DNA of 7,272 nucleotides from Anaerolineales bacterium (GTDB lineage Bacteria > Chloroflexota > Anaerolineae > Anaerolineales > UBA4823). Shown piece by piece: positions 6,660-7,272 of this stretch. How positions within the stretch are numbered: position 1 is the stretch's first letter; each line of letters begins with the position of its first letter. A program made the position numbers and the translations under genes. The stretch covers positions 1 to 7,272 of the forward strand of contig JAOAHK010000122.1 in assembly GCA_026415275.1 (NCBI GenBank), written 5' to 3'. The notes under the pieces are model-generated. The model had not been told where the DNA came from. It ran no database searches and worked only from the letters and a program-made list of their open reading frames with translations.

Positions 6660-6665
6660 TATAAT
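6660..6665 (+). promoter_or_regulatory. Candidate -10 box of the methyltransferase, implying a leaderless mRNA
   Basis: A perfect TATAAT ends 8 nt before ATG 6674. Transcription normally starts about 7 nt after the -10 box, which would place the mRNA start at or one or two bases before the A of the ATG. No purine-rich ribosome site lies between. No good -35 box is seen at 16-18 bp. Confidence 0.5.
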
Positions 6666-6673
6666 CATCTCAG

Positions 6674-7272
6674 ATGGAGAACTATATCTACTTCGGTGAT
6701 AATTTGCCGATTCTCAAGGGGATGACTTCGGAGTCGATTGACCTGATCTACATCGATCCCCCCTTCAACACTCGCAAAGTCCAACGGCGCACGCAGATCC
6801 GCACCGTTCGCTCAGAAGATGGTGATCGGGTGGGTTTCCAAGGCGCGCGTTACCGAACCATTCCCATCGGGACGAAAGCCTATCTGGATTGGTTCGACGA
6901 CTTTCTGGGTTTTTTAGAGCCGCGTTTGCGTGAAGCGCAGCGTTTGCTGAAGGAGCATGGTTCGTTATATTTTCATATCGATTATCGCGAGGTACATTAT
7001 TGTAAAGTAATGCTTGACTCGATTTTTGGACGGGAATGCTTTCTGAATGAAATCATTTGGGCTTACGACTTTGGCGGTCGCACAAAGAAAAAGTGGCCGC
7101 CAAAGCACGACAACATCTTGGTTTATGTGAAAAATCCCCAGAAATATCTCTTCAATTACGAGGAGATTGAAAGGATCCCTTACATGGCACCTGGCTTAGT
7201 TGGGCCGGAGAAGGCGCAACGGGGGAAAATTCCAACGGATACCTGGTGGCATACCATCGTACCAACTAATGG
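6674..7272 (+). CDS. Site-specific DNA methyltransferase, beta-class (DPPF motif), 3'-partial
   Basis: The frame is open from ATG 6674 to the window end (199 complete codons). The N-terminus YIYFGDNLPIL leads to the catalytic motif IV, LIYIDPPFNT (DPPF at 28-31), which holds the target base. Next come FDDFLGFLEPRLREAQRLL (74-92) and GSLYFHIDYREVHYCKVML (96-114), then NEIIWAYDFGGRTKKKWPPK (125-144) and the segment ending WWHTIVPTN (191-199). In N6_N4_Mtase proteins of this order the S-adenosylmethionine motif (FxGxG) comes near the C-terminus, so it should lie beyond the window. DPPF favours adenine-N6 methylation but does not prove it. It is divergent from the vapB remnant with 104 bp between them. 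The start is supported by the TATAAT just upstream, not by a ribosome site. It may be an orphan or part of a restriction or defence locus; no partner is visible. Confidence 0.9.
   Translation, partial: MENYIYFGDNLPILKGMTSESIDLIYIDPPFNTRKVQRRTQIRTVRSEDGDRVGFQGARYRTIPIGTKAYLDWFDDFLGFLEPRLREAQRLLKEHGSLYFHIDYREVHYCKVMLDSIFGRECFLNEIIWAYDFGGRTKKKWPPKHDNILVYVKNPQKYLFNYEEIERIPYMAPGLVGPEKAQRGKIPTDTWWHTIVPTN

Noticed and set aside
1..7272. CRISPR array, tRNA/rRNA, insertion sequence or riboswitch
   Set aside because: No spaced direct repeats, cloverleaf or rRNA-like sequence, transposase frame or long structured leader was seen on either strand.

Overview
The window is bacterial DNA of intermediate GC content with densely packed genes. 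About 85% of it is one complete-looking peptide/oligopeptide-type (family 5) ABC importer operon on the + strand. The proteins suggest a Chloroflexota (Anaerolineae-like) or other deep-branching thermophile-related lineage. The signs are the long family-5 binding protein, the OppC-type permease with a large insert after its first membrane helix, the VapBC type and the methyltransferase type. This placement rests on remembered family resemblance, not on a marker gene, so treat it as a modest-confidence inference.

Layout: positions 1-1916 hold the solute-binding protein, whose export signal lies upstream of the window. A strong hairpin plus T-run (1940-1976) follows and probably acts as a partial terminator, so that the binding protein is made in excess over the membrane parts. 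Then come the DppB/OppB-type permease (1994-2992), the DppC/OppC-type permease (2989-4149, overlapping by 4 bp), the DppD/OppD-type ATPase (4160-5182) and the DppF/OppF-type ATPase (5207-6226). Together these encode all five parts of an importer: one receptor, two membrane subunits and two ATPases. The substrate cannot be read from sequence; peptides or oligosaccharides are both possible.

Positions 6227-6673 look empty at first but are not. On the - strand lie the remains of a VapBC toxin-antitoxin module. The AbrB-type antitoxin (6350-6569) is nearly full length but has a one-base frameshift in an A6 run after its ATG. The PIN-type toxin is reduced to its first ~40 codons (6240-6349), with a stop at codon 2, a frameshift in a T5 run and loss of the rest. 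The remnant ends about 16 bp from the stop codon of the last transporter gene. A divergent region of about 100 bp follows, with a perfect TATAAT facing each way.

From 6674 to the window end runs the start of a DPPF-type (beta-class) DNA methyltransferase. It appears to be translated from a leaderless or nearly leaderless mRNA. Its C-terminal half and any restriction or defence partner lie beyond the window.

No RNA gene, CRISPR array or intact mobile element is visible. The transporter is ordinary. The parts most worth a second look are the decayed TA module, its junction with the operon, the intra-operon terminator and the leaderless methyltransferase.
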